This document shows positions 1-5,110 of a stretch of DNA of 5,110 nucleotides, piece by piece. The DNA lies in contig CAKSCN010000164.1 of the NCBI GenBank assembly GCA_934444485.1, positions 1 to 5,110 on the forward strand, read 5' to 3'. The number at the start of each line of letters is the position of its first letter. Position 1 is the stretch's first letter. The notes beneath the pieces are model-generated. The model ran no database searches. It saw nothing but the letters and a program-made list of their open reading frames with translations, and was not told the origin of the DNA. Made by a program: the position numbers and the translations under genes. Origin of the DNA: an uncultured Eubacteriales bacterium (GTDB lineage: Bacteria > Bacillota > Clostridia > Oscillospirales > CAG-382).

Positions 1-11
1 ATTTTTTGCGG

Positions 12-1067
12 TCAAACAAGTCTCCTGTTTAGAAATTCAAGTGCAATTTGAGAATAGGTTTTACCGCCAAGGTCTATTTCCGCACCGATTATTCTCTCCG
101 GTTCACTCATATCATTTTCGAGAGAGCGTTTCATTATTTCACAGTATTCATAAAACTTATCCAGATCAACAGGCTTATTTTCTCCGAGACGGTCATAAAA
201 ATTGCGGTACAGTATTCTTTCGGCAGATTCCTTATCAAGATACAGTCCTCGAACGATAAAATCCTTACCGTAACAATGCTGAGTGAACACGTCCCGATTT
301 TCGGTTATTTTGCGTCTGACAAGCTCCACAAGCTCATCGTTGCACGTTTTATTTGCGTTGCAGTCCGTGCCGAAAAGGATACGGTTCGAATATTTTGTAA
401 AGAAGTCATGCCAAACATCGATTTTCTTATCAAAATTGTAGTACATCTCAACCCCCGGAGTGATGTCAAAGCAGACATTGGGGTATTTTTCCATAACTCT
501 TTCAGCCTCTTCGGGAAAATTCGATAGGAAGAAAAAGTGAGCAAAAGTAACACGGAGCTTCGGATGAGCATCAAGAACTCTGAATATTTCTTCGTATATC
601 TGCTTCTTTGACGGAAACAGACCGTTAGCGTAAGGTTTTCCCTCATCCCAGAAATCCTCAGGGTCTGCTATATGGATATTCATCGGAATTTCGCATTCCT
701 CAAGAAGTCCGAACATTTTTGAATACTTTGGCGAATCAAAACCGGATTTCATATAACGTCTCAAGTCAGGAGAACACATAAGCTTTATTCCGTCGCAGCC
801 AAGCTCCAAAAGCTTTTGAACCTGTATTTCAGGCGTAATATCGGCGCAGCGGTCATTCACATGGATGCCTCCGAATGCACGTATGTCCATATCTTTTCTT
901 ACCGTCTTCTGCCACACTGCGGCAAGGTTATCTGTCATCGTACGGTACGGAAGCGAAAGTATACAAGCAGCCTCCACACCGACCGACTTCATTGTGTCGA
1001 GCATCCTTTCTATCTCTTCGTCCCGGTCAAACCGTATGTGGACGTGTGAATCGGCGATTCTTGTCAT
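12..1067 (-). CDS. Metal-dependent amidohydrolase (Amidohydrolase_2-like TIM barrel), substrate unknown
   Basis: A 351-residue protein of the amidohydrolase superfamily, the COG2159/Amidohydrolase_2 branch, which contains hydrolases and non-oxidative decarboxylases. Likely metal and catalytic residues are His8 and His10 in IADSHVHIR (4-12), His132 in MNIHIADP (129-136), His177 in TFAHFFF (174-180) and Asp235 in LFGTDCN (231-237). Their order mirrors the His-x-His, His, His, Asp set of ACMSD-type decarboxylases. Lys95 in DGIKLM (92-97) is also notable. An extension from about residue 296 to the end, predicted helical, lies beyond the core barrel. The start is supported by AAGGAG 7 bases before the ATG at 1067. 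It follows the cysteine hydrolase by 54 bases, and the pair could act on successive C-N bonds of one compound. Base composition is clearly poorer in GC than in the nad genes. Fold assignment is confident; the substrate cannot be read from sequence. Confidence 0.87.
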   Translation of the reverse strand: MTRIADSHVHIRFDRDEEIERMLDTMKSVGVEAACILSLPYRTMTDNLAAVWQKTVRKDMDIRAFGGIHVNDRCADITPEIQVQKLLELGCDGIKLMCSPDLRRYMKSGFDSPKYSKMFGLLEECEIPMNIHIADPEDFWDEGKPYANGLFPSKKQIYEEIFRVLDAHPKLRVTFAHFFFLSNFPEEAERVMEKYPNVCFDITPGVEMYYNFDKKIDVWHDFFTKYSNRILFGTDCNANKTCNDELVELVRRKITENRDVFTQHCYGKDFIVRGLYLDKESAERILYRNFYDRLGENKPVDLDKFYEYCEIMKRSLENDMSEPERIIGAEIDLGGKTYSQIALEFLNRRLV

Positions 1068-1109
1068 AATAATTCTCCTTAACTATATAAGAATATATTT
1101 TTTTCTTCT

Positions 1110-1138
1110 TGTGCGATGCGTTTACATCACATCGCACA
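1110..1138. repeat. Inverted repeat spanning the stop codon of the cysteine hydrolase gene
   Basis: TGTGCGATG at 1110-1118 and CATCGCACA at 1130-1138 are perfect reverse complements (9 bp) separated by 11 bases. The right arm encodes the C-terminal residues of the cysteine hydrolase, and its TAA stop (1124-1122) lies in the loop. In the minus-strand transcript the hairpin is followed by an A-rich tract (AAGAAGAAAAAAA), not by U residues, so it does not look like an intrinsic terminator on either strand. It may stabilise the upstream message or shelter the downstream ribosome binding site. The structure is seen; function is unknown. Confidence 0.6.
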
Positions 1139-1610
1139 GGTTCTCGACCGCACAGCCCTTGCTTTTGTAATACTCGAGCATTTCGGGAATTTTCTTTTTG
1201 TCGTAGCTCGTAATGCAGTCGGCGAGAGCGTGAACGCAATATCCGTTTTTGGTCATATTGTAGCAGGTGGATTTTACGCAGGCGGTGGCGTCCGCACCGG
1301 CAACATAGAACTCCGTTATGCCGTTCTTTTCAATAAAATCGGCAAACTCGCCGCACGCCAAAGCGTTGCTCTTTGACTTTGTAAAAATATTCTCGGACGC
1401 AACCTTCAAATCCGAAACAAGCTCCTCGCCGTGCGTTCCGGGCTTAAAGGTTCTCGTGCCGTCGGTGAGATTGTTGTGCTTTATGTAAACAATATGCATT
1501 CCGTTTGCCGACGCCCAATCGACCGCCTTATTGATGTTATCGATTACGTCTCTGTAGTTTTTGGTGATATCGTTTTGAATGTCTATTACAACCAGCGCTT
1601 TGTTGCTCAT
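1122..1610 (-). CDS. Isochorismatase-superfamily cysteine hydrolase, substrate unknown
   Basis: A 162-residue cytoplasmic hydrolase of the isochorismatase-like fold. The catalytic triad is readable: Asp10 in LVVIDIQND (6-14), Lys78 in NIFTKSKSNAL (74-84) and nucleophile Cys111 in VAGADATACVKST (103-115). Such enzymes cleave amide or C-N bonds through a thioester. After NAD genes nicotinamidase (PncA) would be an obvious guess, but the PncA metal site (Asp-x-His and a following His, after the second strand) is absent: the region reads YIKHNNLTDGTRTF. It is also shorter than typical PncA, so I do not assign that function. It holds seven cysteines (86, 111, 116, 125, 132, 153, 159), suggesting an anaerobic host. 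The start is clear, with AGAGGTG 5 bases before the ATG at 1610. It lies 46 bases after mntP and 54 before the amidohydrolase. Its stop codon falls in the loop of an inverted repeat. Confidence 0.88.
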   Translation of the reverse strand: MSNKALVVIDIQNDITKNYRDVIDNINKAVDWASANGMHIVYIKHNNLTDGTRTFKPGTHGEELVSDLKVASENIFTKSKSNALACGEFADFIEKNGITEFYVAGADATACVKSTCYNMTKNGYCVHALADCITSYDKKKIPEMLEYYKSKGCAVENLCDVM

Positions 1611-1656
1611 ATTCGCACCTCTTTTACAGTTCCGATTAGCCGAAGCAATTTATCCG

Positions 1657-2211
1657 TCAAATAACGCCTATGCCCTCGAGAAGAATTTTGAGTCCTATTC
1701 CGACAAGCACGACGCCGCCGACGAACTCAGCCTTGGACTTGTATTTCGTTCCGAAGACGCTGCCGATTTTCACGCCGAGAGCGGAAATGCAGAAGGTTAT
1801 TACGCCGATGAGTATTGCGGAAACGGCGATGTTTTCACCTTCAAGAGCAAAGGTTATACCTACGGCAAGTGCGTCTATACTTGTTGCGACAGCCATTAAG
1901 AACATGGTTTTCACGTCAAGGGAAGCGTCAATCTTTTCCTCGTCCTTGCTCATAGCCTCTCTTATCATGTTTACGCCGATAATCGCAAGAAGTATGAATG
2001 CGACCCAATGGTCTATCGCCTCGATTTTCTCAGCGAACGCACTTCCGAGAAAGTAACCGACGGTCGGCATGAGTGTCTGAAAGCCGCCGAACCAAAGTCC
2101 GACAATTGCCGCCTTTTTGAAAGTTATCTTCTGCATTGCGAGTCCCTTACAGACAGACACTGCAAACGCATCCATAGCAAGAGCAACAGCTATAAGTACT
2201 ATTTCTATCAT
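1657..2211 (-). CDS. mntP: Manganese efflux pump MntP
   Basis: A 184-residue inner-membrane protein of the MntP (formerly YebN/DUF204) family, which exports Mn2+ and protects cells from manganese excess. The family has two homologous three-helix halves, and both signatures are visible: ALAMDAFAVSVCKGL (residues 10-24) and ATSIDALAVGITFA (109-122). Asp14 and Asp113 are the intramembrane acidic residues equivalent to those important in E. coli MntP. Six hydrophobic segments lie at roughly 1-24, 33-58, 66-86, 100-124, 128-153 and 162-184. The charged loop SKDEEKIDASLD (88-99) joins the halves. Length is typical. The start is well supported by AAGGAG 8 bases before the ATG at 2211. In many bacteria mntP is preceded by a yybP-ykoY manganese riboswitch. 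The 54-base gap here is too short for one and holds only a simple hairpin, so control would have to come from the upstream operon or an unseen promoter inside nadC. Confidence 0.94.
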   Translation of the reverse strand: MIEIVLIAVALAMDAFAVSVCKGLAMQKITFKKAAIVGLWFGGFQTLMPTVGYFLGSAFAEKIEAIDHWVAFILLAIIGVNMIREAMSKDEEKIDASLDVKTMFLMAVATSIDALAVGITFALEGENIAVSAILIGVITFCISALGVKIGSVFGTKYKSKAEFVGGVVLVGIGLKILLEGIGVI

Positions 2212-2241
2212 ACGTGTTTCTCCTTACAAGAGCAAATATTA

Positions 2242-2259
2242 TCCCCCGTTGCCGGGGGA
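2242..2259 (-). terminator. GC hairpin between nadC and mntP, possible attenuator or weak terminator
   Basis: Read on the minus strand, UCCCCCG-GCAA-CGGGGGA forms a perfect 7-bp stem closed by a GCAA tetraloop of the stable GNRA class. It begins 6 bases after the nadC stop. The bases that follow, TAATATTTGCTC, are only moderately T-rich, without the unbroken T-run of a strong intrinsic terminator. Only about 30 bases remain to the mntP ATG, with no evident promoter there. It could be a leaky terminator that lowers mntP expression, a 3' stability element for the nad message, or both. The hairpin is seen directly; its role is inferred. Confidence 0.5.
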
Positions 2260-2265
2260 AGTTAC

Positions 2266-3111
2266 TCAATCTTTAAGCTTAAATTTAAGGCTTATGTCGC
2301 ACGCTTTCACCGAATGAGTGAGTGCGCCTATCGATATAATGTCAACCCCCGTCTCGGCGACCTCACGCAAATCTCTGTCGCCCATGTTTCCGGAGGCTTC
2401 GAGAACGGCACGTCCCGCAACGATTTCGACTGCCTTTTTCATATCGGGACAGCTCATGTTGTCGAGCATGATTATGTCTGCGCCGGCACGGAGGGCTTCG
2501 TCAAGCTCTTCAAAGGTCTCGACCTCTACCTCGACCTTAAGCGTATGCGGAGCGTTCTTCTTTGCAGCCGCAACCGCCGCCGTGATGCCGCCTGCCGCAG
2601 AAATATGGTTATCCTTTATAAGCATACCGTCGGAAAGATTGAAGCGGTGGTTTGTGCCGCCTCCGACTCTTACGGCGTACTTTTCGAGAACACGCAGTCC
2701 CGGAGTTGTCTTTCTGGTGTCCGTTATTTTTGCCTTCGTTCCCTCGACCGCTTTTACGGCTTCGGAGGTATTTGTTGCAACGGCGGAGAGACGCTGAAGA
2801 AGATTAAGTGCTGTTCTCTCTCCGGTGAGGACACTTCTTGCCTCTCCCGAGACTTCCGCAACTATATCTCCCTTCTTTACAAAGTCGCCGTCCTTTACAA
2901 AGGCTTTGAACTCTATTGTGGGGTCAACCGTTTCAAAAACGAGTGCGCACACATCGAGTCCGCAGATTACGGCGTCCTGCTTCATGAGAAAACGTCCGTG
3001 AGCGGTTCTGCCCTCGGGAATAGTACAGGCGGTTGTTATGTCTCCCGTACCGATATCCTCTTCGAGTGCAAGCGAGATAATCGCCTTGACCTGGCTGTTT
3101 ATGTACTTCAT
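2266..3111 (-). CDS. nadC: Nicotinate-nucleotide pyrophosphorylase (quinolinate phosphoribosyltransferase) NadC
   Basis: A 281-residue enzyme converting quinolinate and PRPP to nicotinate mononucleotide, CO2 and pyrophosphate in the cytoplasm, the step that joins de novo synthesis to the shared NAD pathway. The N-terminal domain carries EEDIGTGDIT (17-26). The barrel domain has ERTALNLLQRLSAVAT (98-113), DTRKTTPGLR (131-140), GGGTNHRFNLSDG (150-162), LIKDNH (164-169), VEVEVE (193-198), IIMLDNMS (213-220), LEASGNM (237-243) and GVDIISIGALTHS (255-267). By alignment with the M. tuberculosis enzyme, Arg99, Arg133, Lys134, His155, Arg156, Lys166, Glu196 and Asp217 are the expected substrate and metal contacts, all present. 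Length is normal. The start ATG at 3111 follows AAAGG by 9 bases. It lies 19 bases after nadB and is surely co-transcribed with it. Confidence 0.97.
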   Translation of the reverse strand: MKYINSQVKAIISLALEEDIGTGDITTACTIPEGRTAHGRFLMKQDAVICGLDVCALVFETVDPTIEFKAFVKDGDFVKKGDIVAEVSGEARSVLTGERTALNLLQRLSAVATNTSEAVKAVEGTKAKITDTRKTTPGLRVLEKYAVRVGGGTNHRFNLSDGMLIKDNHISAAGGITAAVAAAKKNAPHTLKVEVEVETFEELDEALRAGADIIMLDNMSCPDMKKAVEIVAGRAVLEASGNMGDRDLREVAETGVDIISIGALTHSVKACDISLKFKLKD

Positions 3112-3130
3112 ATTCTTTTTCCTTTCACGT

Positions 3131-4678
3131 TTATTTGCTTACGGTTATGTAATGCGCACCCATGCTCTCGGGTCTGAAGAGTGCGGAACGTGCTATGAGA
3201 AGTGCAACAGTAACGGCGTTATAGGCAATCACCGACTCCTTTGTGAGAAGTCTGCACTTTTCAAGTTCTCCGAGCATTTTGTCAAGCTCCGCAACTGCGC
3301 TTTTAAGTTCGTTTATCGTGCGCACCGCACCGACTTTTTCGGTCATAATGCAACGTGTGCGTTCAATGATTGCGGCGATACGCTCTTCTTCGGGAAGCTG
3401 GTATATGCCGCTGACGGGAGGAAGCTCAAAGTACTCGTTTATTCTGCTGTGACGGAAGTTTGCGTTTATATGGCGTGCCGCACGTCTGCCGAACACAAGG
3501 CACTCGAGCGTGGAGTTGCTTGCGAGTCTGTTTGCGCCGTGTACTCCTGTACAAGCGGTTTCGCCGCAGGCATAGAGGCCGTCTATATTCGTCTGTGCGT
3601 TGAGGTCGGTTTTAATACCACCCATAAAGTAGTGCTGTGTGGGGCGCACGGGAATCTTATCGTAGGGGACGTTTATTCCCTCGGTGTGGCACACATTCGT
3701 TATCGTCGGGAATCTGTTCTTGAAAAACTCCTCGGACATCGACGAAACGTCAAGATAAACCTTATCGTCGCCGGTTCGGCGCATTTCCTTGAGTATTGCT
3801 CTTGTTACGATATCTCTCGGTGCGAGATCCGCCATTTCGTGGACGTTTTTCATGAACGCCTCGCCGTTTTTGTTGCGGAGTATGCCGCCCTCTCCCCTTA
3901 CCGCTTCGGATATGAGGAACACTCTGTTATCGTAAACCTTCTTTGCAAAGCCTGTGGGGTGGAACTGCACGAACTCCATATCGTCGGTCATGACGCCGGC
4001 TCTGTGACAAGCGGCAATACCGTCTCCGAGACAGCCGGAGGGAGTTGTGGTATATTTATAGAGCTGACCTATGCCGCCGGTTGCAATGACGATATTTCTC
4101 GACATAAGAAGAAGCTCCGATCCGTTTCTGTTTATGATGACGCCTCTTGCGATATTGCCGGCCGTCACGACGTCAACAAGGTAGCTTCCGAAGAAAAGCT
4201 CAAGCTTAGGACGAGTAAACACAAGCTCTCCGAGAGTTTTTGTGACCTCTTTGCCGGTGCTGTCGCCGCCGCAATGGAGTATTCTGTTCTTGCAGTGACC
4301 GCCCTCTCTCGTGATATGGAGTTTTCCGTTTTCACGGTCGAACGGCACGCCGAGTTCGATAAGGTGACGGAGATTCTCGGGTGCTTCCTCGCAGAGCACC
4401 TTTACCGCTTCCGGGTCGCAGTGACCGGCGCCTGCCTTGAGGGTATCGGAAATATGGAGTGCGGTGTCGTCGTCATCGCTCATAACACCGGCAATTCCTC
4501 CCTGCGCAAGCCACGAGCTTCCGGACTCTATGCTGCCCTTCGACACAAGAGCGACAGAAAACGAGGGGTCAAGGTTGAGTATCGTATAAAGCGCCGCCAT
4601 ACCGCATCCGACGACTATAACGTCAAACTGTATCGCTTCTCTGCAATCATGGGGTTCGTTATACACGTATCTTCTCAT
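3131..4678 (-). CDS. nadB: L-aspartate oxidase NadB
   Basis: A 515-residue FAD enzyme that oxidises L-aspartate to iminoaspartate, the first step of de novo NAD synthesis. It belongs to the succinate dehydrogenase/fumarate reductase flavoprotein family; in anaerobes fumarate can serve as electron acceptor. Seen in order: the FAD dinucleotide motif VVGCGMAA (residues 22-29), SSWLAQGGIAG (54-64), TREGGH (123-128), GGDSTG (137-142), FVQFHPTGF with His240, LAPRDIVTRA with Arg288, PTQHYFMGG with His349 and GVHGANRLASNS with Arg384 and Ser389. These match E. coli NadB Glu121, His244, Arg290, His351, Arg386 and Ser391, so the active site is complete. The C-terminal helical domain ends early, at ESMGAHYITVSK, where the family usually has ESRGxHyr followed by more residues. 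The ATG at 4678 is the only sensible start, since the next Met (27) lies inside the FAD motif. The stop is 19 bases before nadC. Confidence 0.97.
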   Translation of the reverse strand: MRRYVYNEPHDCREAIQFDVIVVGCGMAALYTILNLDPSFSVALVSKGSIESGSSWLAQGGIAGVMSDDDDTALHISDTLKAGAGHCDPEAVKVLCEEAPENLRHLIELGVPFDRENGKLHITREGGHCKNRILHCGGDSTGKEVTKTLGELVFTRPKLELFFGSYLVDVVTAGNIARGVIINRNGSELLLMSRNIVIATGGIGQLYKYTTTPSGCLGDGIAACHRAGVMTDDMEFVQFHPTGFAKKVYDNRVFLISEAVRGEGGILRNKNGEAFMKNVHEMADLAPRDIVTRAILKEMRRTGDDKVYLDVSSMSEEFFKNRFPTITNVCHTEGINVPYDKIPVRPTQHYFMGGIKTDLNAQTNIDGLYACGETACTGVHGANRLASNSTLECLVFGRRAARHINANFRHSRINEYFELPPVSGIYQLPEEERIAAIIERTRCIMTEKVGAVRTINELKSAVAELDKMLGELEKCRLLTKESVIAYNAVTVALLIARSALFRPESMGAHYITVSK

Positions 4679-4690
4679 CGTTCAGTTCAT

Positions 4691-4697
4691 TCCTTTT
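4691..4697 (-). promoter_or_regulatory. Ribosome binding site of nadB with a long spacer
   Basis: The minus strand reads AAAAGGA here, 12 bases before the ATG at 4678. This spacer is longer than the 5 to 9 bases in front of the other four starts in the window. An ATG directly abuts the AAAAGGA and is in frame with nadB, but reaches a TGA after one further codon, so it cannot extend the gene. NadB may therefore be translated less efficiently than its neighbours, or partly by re-initiation. This is inference. Confidence 0.4.
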
Positions 4698-4725
4698 CAT
4701 GTATATGCATAAATGTTTTGTTTTC

Positions 4726-5110
4726 TTACCGTCCGAGTTCAAGCATTTTCTCAAGCGGACGTCTCGCCGCATCCATTTCCTCTTCGGTCATGAATACCTC
4801 TCCGGAGAAATCACGCAGAGTGGAAAGCAGGTCGCCGATACCCGTTTTTTTCATATTCGGGCAGACGAGCTTTTCGTGGAGAAGGATTATTTCCTTGTCG
4901 GGGCATTCCTCTGTGAGTCTTTCGACGACGCCTATTTCCGTTCCGATTATGACGGTTTCTGCCTTTGTTTCACGGGAGAATCTCAAAATCTCGGAGGTGC
5001 TTCCGATAAAGTCGGCAAGTGCCAGAACCTCGTCCTCACACTCGGGGTGAACCGCAAAGGGAGCGTCGGGGTATTCCCTCTTCGCCGCAAGCACGTCAGC
5101 CGCCGTGAGG
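4726..5110 (-). CDS. nadA: Quinolinate synthase NadA, C-terminal part (5' end outside window)
   Basis: NadA condenses iminoaspartate with dihydroxyacetone phosphate to give quinolinate, using a [4Fe-4S] cluster. About 127 residues are in view; the family is usually near 300, so roughly the first 60% is missing. The frame stays open to the right edge (…LTAADVLAAKREYPDAP), so the GTG at 5094 is an internal valine codon, not the start. Visible signatures are HPEC (about 5049-5038), whose His and Glu are active-site residues in the family, then the ligand-binding GSTS, then LVCPNMKKTG. The Cys of CPNM (about 4863-4861) corresponds to the third, C-terminal cluster ligand. It has the simple form without the extra CxxC seen in E. 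coli NadA. The HPEC cysteine is conserved but is not a cluster ligand; the other two ligands would be upstream. The gene heads the visible nad run and ends 47 bases before nadB. Identification is firm. Confidence 0.96.
   Translation of the reverse strand, partial: LTAADVLAAKREYPDAPFAVHPECEDEVLALADFIGSTSEILRFSRETKAETVIIGTEIGVVERLTEECPDKEIILLHEKLVCPNMKKTGIGDLLSTLRDFSGEVFMTEEEMDAARRPLEKMLELGR

Noticed and set aside
12..1067. Calling the amidohydrolase ACMSD, which competes with quinolinate formation in the kynurenine route
   Set aside because: The metal-ligand order is shared by the whole Amidohydrolase_2 branch. No kynurenine-pathway gene is in view, and quinolinate here is made from aspartate by NadA and NadB.
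1068..1121. A promoter for the amidohydrolase in the TATATT/TATATA-rich gap
   Set aside because: The -10-like strings come from simple AT richness, and I could not place a matching -35 element at normal spacing.
1122..1610. Calling the cysteine hydrolase nicotinamidase PncA from context
   Set aside because: The metal-ligand motif of PncA is absent and the protein is shorter, so location beside nad genes alone is not enough.
2008..3177. A 389-codon open frame on the plus strand, antisense to nadC and part of mntP
   Set aside because: It crosses two well-supported minus-strand genes and their intergenic gap, and shows no domain pattern. It is best explained by codon bias of the opposite strand.
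4659..4710. Very short upstream frames before nadB (7, 13 and 2 codons) as a leader-peptide attenuator
   Set aside because: None has a ribosome binding site at a proper distance, there is no run of a regulatory amino acid and no alternative hairpins. They are at chance level in a 47-base AT-rich gap.
3038..5050. A 670-codon open frame on the plus strand, antisense to nadA and nadB
   Set aside because: It lies opposite genes with complete family motifs and active sites. Its translation is rich in Cys, Ser and His with no recognisable domain, and long antisense frames are expected where the coding strand has few TTA, CTA and TCA codons.

Overview
The window is a compact run of six genes, all read right to left (minus strand). 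In transcription order they are nadA (3' part only, cut by the right edge), nadB, nadC, mntP, a small cysteine hydrolase of the isochorismatase superfamily, and a metal-dependent amidohydrolase that ends 12 bases from the left edge. Intergenic gaps are 47, 19, 54, 46 and 54 bases, so there is no stretch of 300 bases without a gene. No RNA gene, CRISPR array, insertion sequence or attachment site is visible.

The first half of the transcript is the complete core of de novo NAD synthesis from aspartate. NadB oxidises L-aspartate to iminoaspartate, NadA (a [4Fe-4S] enzyme) condenses that with dihydroxyacetone phosphate to quinolinate, and NadC phosphoribosylates and decarboxylates quinolinate to nicotinate mononucleotide. 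All catalytic residues I could place in NadB and NadC are present, so the pathway looks functional. The promoter, and any NAD-responsive operator, should lie upstream of nadA outside the window.

The second half is less expected. MntP is a manganese exporter. It is followed by a 162-residue cysteine hydrolase with an intact Asp-Lys-Cys triad but no nicotinamidase metal site, then a 351-residue Amidohydrolase_2-type TIM barrel of unknown substrate. Spacing and strand suggest co-transcription with the nad genes. However, a strong GC hairpin with a GCAA loop lies between nadC and mntP, and a second inverted repeat straddles the stop codon of the cysteine hydrolase, so the run may be divided into differently expressed parts.

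The nadA-nadB-nadC order, consistent Shine-Dalgarno sites (AAGGAG, AGAGGTG), cysteine-rich proteins and moderate GC fit an anaerobic Firmicute of the Clostridia, possibly a gut Oscillospiraceae or Ruminococcaceae relative. This is inference from gene content and style, not a database match. Base composition falls from about 60 to 65% GC in sampled rows of nadB and nadC to about 38 to 43% in sampled rows of the amidohydrolase, which may therefore have a different history. I see no convincing new biological system; the most open question is what the two downstream hydrolases do and why they follow the NAD genes.
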